DNA from: Evansella vedderi
Lineage (GTDB): Bacteria > Bacillota > Bacilli > Bacillales > Salisediminibacteriaceae
Length of the DNA: 64,000 nucleotides
Assembly: GCF_030813435.1 (NCBI RefSeq)
Contig: NZ_JAUSUG010000001.1
Span: 124,001 to 188,000, forward strand
Direction of reading: 5' to 3'
Part shown: in pieces, positions 61,915 through 64,000 of the stretch
Layout of the letters: every line of letters starts with the position of its first letter
How positions within the stretch are numbered: the first letter of the stretch is position 1
Notes under the pieces: generated by a model
Told to the model about the DNA's origin: nothing
Databases searched by the model: none
The model's input: only the letters and a program-made list of their open reading frames with translations
Position numbers and translations under genes: made by a program

Positions 61915-61952
61915 GGGACAAGAGGGACAAGGTACCTGTCCCCCTGTCTCTT
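61915..61952. repeat. GGGACA palindromic repeat, copy 11
   Basis: GGGACAAGAGGGACAAGGTA, CCTGTCCCCCTGTCTC; ten bases past the AraC stop, so probably its terminator. Confidence 0.8.
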
Positions 61953-61962
61953 GAAATTTTCT

Positions 61963-62841
61963 TTACTTTACATACTGATTACGGAACTGTAATGGTGAGA
62001 TTCCCTCTTGTTTCTTAAAGCAACTTGAAAAATACGGAGAGTATTGAAATCCGACATAATCTGCAATTCGGGAGATTGTCCAATCTGTCTTGATCAAAAG
62101 AAGTTTAGCTTGGTCCAGTCGATATTGGTGAAGGTAGGCAAGTGGGGTGCAATTAAAAACCTCCTGCATACACCGAGTGATATAATTGGGGTGAAAATGC
62201 AAAGCCTCTGATAGATCTCTGTTACTTATTTGCGAACGATAGTGCCTTTTGATATAAGCTTCAGTCTTCTCTGCAAGCTGAACGGCAGGTGAAATAACCT
62301 CGGCCTTCTGAATATTCTCAATAATTTTTACTAAATCCACAAACAACTGTTGTTCCTGCCAGAACGCCTGACTTCGATGTTCAGTAGAAAGTTCGATTAA
62401 CCGTTGTATTAAAGCGTATACCTGCATTGATTCAATTAGATCCTCATATTTAGGTAGTATGATGTGATATGATTCTGGTCTGCTCCACTGGACCTTCTCT
62501 TTAAAATTCAATACAGAAGAAGAAGTGTCGTGTTCCTCCGGCCGGGATGCCTCTTTAAAATGTAGCCAATAAAAGCAAGTCTCATCATCACATGGATTTA
62601 CTCCATAATGATACTTATCCGGACACAATATGAGCATTTGACCCGGAGAAACCTCCCAGTTCTGATCTTCTTCTCCTATATAAAGTTTACCGCTCACGAC
62701 TACCAGCAAATCGAAGACACCAATACGATTTCGATCCGGGTGCTGTTCTCCCGGAAAGTAGGACACTTTGCCGCATTCCAAATAATAAGGTAACGGTGGC
62801 GAAAAGATGGAAAGGTGATTAGTTGTGCTGATGTAGATCAT
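61963..62841 (-). CDS. AraC-family transcriptional regulator
   Basis: A 292-aa regulator with an N-terminal cupin sensor (about 20-110, with GVFDLLVVVSGKLYIGEED, PGQMLILCPDKYHYG) and two C-terminal HTHs (about 190-290). The second has ISRIADYVGFQYSPYFSSCF then KKQEGISPLQFRNQY. It is divergent from a glycoside hydrolase gene 158 bases away, which it probably activates in response to an oligosaccharide. Confidence 0.9.
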   Translation of the reverse strand: MIYISTTNHLSIFSPPLPYYLECGKVSYFPGEQHPDRNRIGVFDLLVVVSGKLYIGEEDQNWEVSPGQMLILCPDKYHYGVNPCDDETCFYWLHFKEASRPEEHDTSSSVLNFKEKVQWSRPESYHIILPKYEDLIESMQVYALIQRLIELSTEHRSQAFWQEQQLFVDLVKIIENIQKAEVISPAVQLAEKTEAYIKRHYRSQISNRDLSEALHFHPNYITRCMQEVFNCTPLAYLHQYRLDQAKLLLIKTDWTISRIADYVGFQYSPYFSSCFKKQEGISPLQFRNQYVK

Positions 62842-62999
62842 CCCTCTCTGTTCAAAATATATTAGTGTGAAATTTTATAATAATTAGGTTGTATTCCCTT
62901 ATATTTTCTACTTATTATAAACGTTATAATACTATTTTGTAAGGTTATTATTTTGATGTTTTTGATTGAAAGAATACGCAGAAAGGTAGAGATTGTATA

Positions 63000-64000
63000 A
63001 TGTTGTTAGCTCCAGAAACTTTTAAAATACATTTCGAAACGTTTAACAGGCATGACGAAGAAACTGTAATCCAGCATGTTGATAATGCCACAGCCTGGGA
63101 CTGGCTCCGTGATCAGATTCCTCTTTTCCATTGTCCTAATTCTTACCTGGAAGAGACTTATTATTTTCGCTGGTGGGTGTATCGAAAACATATTAAGCTA
63201 ACTCCTGACGGATTTGTGATTACTGAGTTTCATCCCTCCGTACCTTGGGCCGGCATGCATAACACAATCAACTGTGCTGTAGGACATCATCTAAATGAAG
63301 GTCGCTGGTTGCGAAACCGTCAAGACATTTTAAGAGATTATATCCTGTTTTGGTTTAAAGGAAACGGAAGTCTTCGCTCTTATAGCTGTTGGATAGCTGA
63401 TGCGGTGTGGAATTATTGCAAAGTAGATGGTGACTTCCAGCTAGCAATTGATTTACTACCAGATATGATCCACAACTACACAGAGTGGGAGAAAAGCAAT
63501 CGGAACGAAAGTGGGTTATTTTGGTCAATTGACGACCGCGATGCGATGGAGATTTCCATTAGCGGATCTGGTCTAAGACCAACTCTGAATTCCTATATGT
63601 ACGCCGATGCAATGGCGATTGCCAACATTGCACGCCTAGTAGGCGACGTTGAGTCGAGCAAAAGGTTTAAGGAAAAAGCGAATCAGTTAAAACAGCTTGT
63701 CCAAAAGCATCTATGGGACGATCAGGCGCAGTTTTTCAAGGTCATTCCACTGAAAAACTCAAAGGACATGGTAAAACATTGGGATTTCCAAAAGATTGAC
63801 CCAGCTTATAACGTCAGGGAGCAACTTGGATATATTCCTTGGGCTTTTCACCTTCCAGACTCCGGTTACGAACGAGCTTGGACACAGTTATTGGATACTA
63901 ATGGTTTCTATGCTCCATACGGTCCCACAACCGCAGAACAACGTCATTCTCGTTTCATGTTTTCCTATGAACACGAATGTCTGTGGAATGGACCATCTTG
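63000..64000 (+). CDS. MGH1-like glycoside hydrolase, 3' end outside window
   Basis: The frame opens at ATG 63000 and is still open after 333 codons at the window end. The product has the (alpha/alpha)6-barrel character of GH37/GH63/MGH1-like enzymes: ITEFHPSVPWAGMHNTINCA, YSCWIADAVWNYCKVDGDF, ESGLFWSIDDRDAMEISISG, SYMYADAMAIANIARLVGD, and SYEHECLWNGPSW at the end. A weak AAAGGTAGAG lies upstream. No signal peptide is seen, so it would act on an imported oligosaccharide. Controlled by the divergent AraC-family gene. Confidence 0.75.
   Translation, partial: MLLAPETFKIHFETFNRHDEETVIQHVDNATAWDWLRDQIPLFHCPNSYLEETYYFRWWVYRKHIKLTPDGFVITEFHPSVPWAGMHNTINCAVGHHLNEGRWLRNRQDILRDYILFWFKGNGSLRSYSCWIADAVWNYCKVDGDFQLAIDLLPDMIHNYTEWEKSNRNESGLFWSIDDRDAMEISISGSGLRPTLNSYMYADAMAIANIARLVGDVESSKRFKEKANQLKQLVQKHLWDDQAQFFKVIPLKNSKDMVKHWDFQKIDPAYNVREQLGYIPWAFHLPDSGYERAWTQLLDTNGFYAPYGPTTAEQRHSRFMFSYEHECLWNGPS

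Noticed and set aside
1-64000. CRISPR arrays, tRNA and rRNA genes, prophage structural genes
   Set aside because: Looked for and not seen: no regularly spaced repeats, no cloverleaf-like sequence with CCA context, no capsid, tail or integrase genes.

Overview
The window reads as chromosomal DNA of a low-GC Gram-positive, spore-former-type member of the Bacillaceae. The evidence is the AT-rich composition, strong AAGGAGG-type ribosome binding sites, TTG/GTG starts, sigma-A promoters with 17-bp spacers, a CcpA cre site, SLH and LytR-CpsA-Psr cell-wall proteins, and PTS/PRD regulation. I saw no rRNA, tRNA or CRISPR array. Everything was read by eye from sequence, with no database search.

Layout. 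0-7.8 kb: small membrane and cell-wall genes (CBO0543-type protein, NlpC/P60-SLH endopeptidase, LCP protein), two short peptides, and decayed genes (DUF3231, an FAD oxidoreductase tail, nagB). 8.0-14.9 kb: a PRD regulator with an ascorbate-type PTS (EIIA, EIIB, EIIC), a phosphotriesterase-like lactonase, a creatininase-family protein and a SIS protein; a broken HPr paralogue follows. 15.4-20.0 kb (minus): TetR, NCS1 cytosine-type permease, DUF917, hydantoinase/oxoprolinase. 20.3-30.6 kb (plus): PucR regulator, then Asp/Glu/hydantoin racemase, OPT transporter, second DUF917, DUF1177, AroM, DMT exporter, M29-like aminopeptidase, two nitroreductases and a DUF6092-like protein. 31.6-40.1 kb: a divergent winged-helix regulator facing a cluster of flavin reductase, HpaB-type monooxygenase, stand-alone FAD synthetase, RidA, DUF1028, N-carbamoyl-amidohydrolase-type M20 peptidase, and an SSS symporter with a small membrane partner. 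Together 15-40 kb looks like a catabolic island for small nitrogen heterocycles or amides.

40.5-50 kb is accessory: a GH10 xylanase of visibly different base composition, decayed genes, an aldo/keto reductase, small membrane/acyltransferase genes, a zinc-ribbon/DUF2628/TlpA-like fusion lacking both thioredoxin cysteines, and a lipoprotein. 50.4-58.2 kb is a compact regulatory and uptake unit: a hybrid kinase with a degenerate sugar-ABC-ATPase domain fused to GAF-HisKA_2-HATPase, an ANTAR response regulator, a ~490-nt leader with a terminator and a cre site, then a ribose-type ABC transporter and an erythritol/L-threitol-type dehydrogenase. 58.4-64 kb: HAD phosphatase, a stand-alone ComM C-terminal domain, an intact REP-associated tyrosine transposase (RAYT), a broken DUF433 gene, and an AraC regulator divergent from a glycoside hydrolase cut by the window end.

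Running across the window is a family of GGGACA...TGTCCC palindromes, at least a dozen copies, mostly at 3' ends of genes, with three truncated RAYT copies. The RAYT at 60.2 kb is the obvious candidate driver. The two most interesting systems are the ABC-like/ANTAR-controlled tetritol uptake locus and the HpaB/RidA/DUF1028/M20 heterocycle-type cluster.
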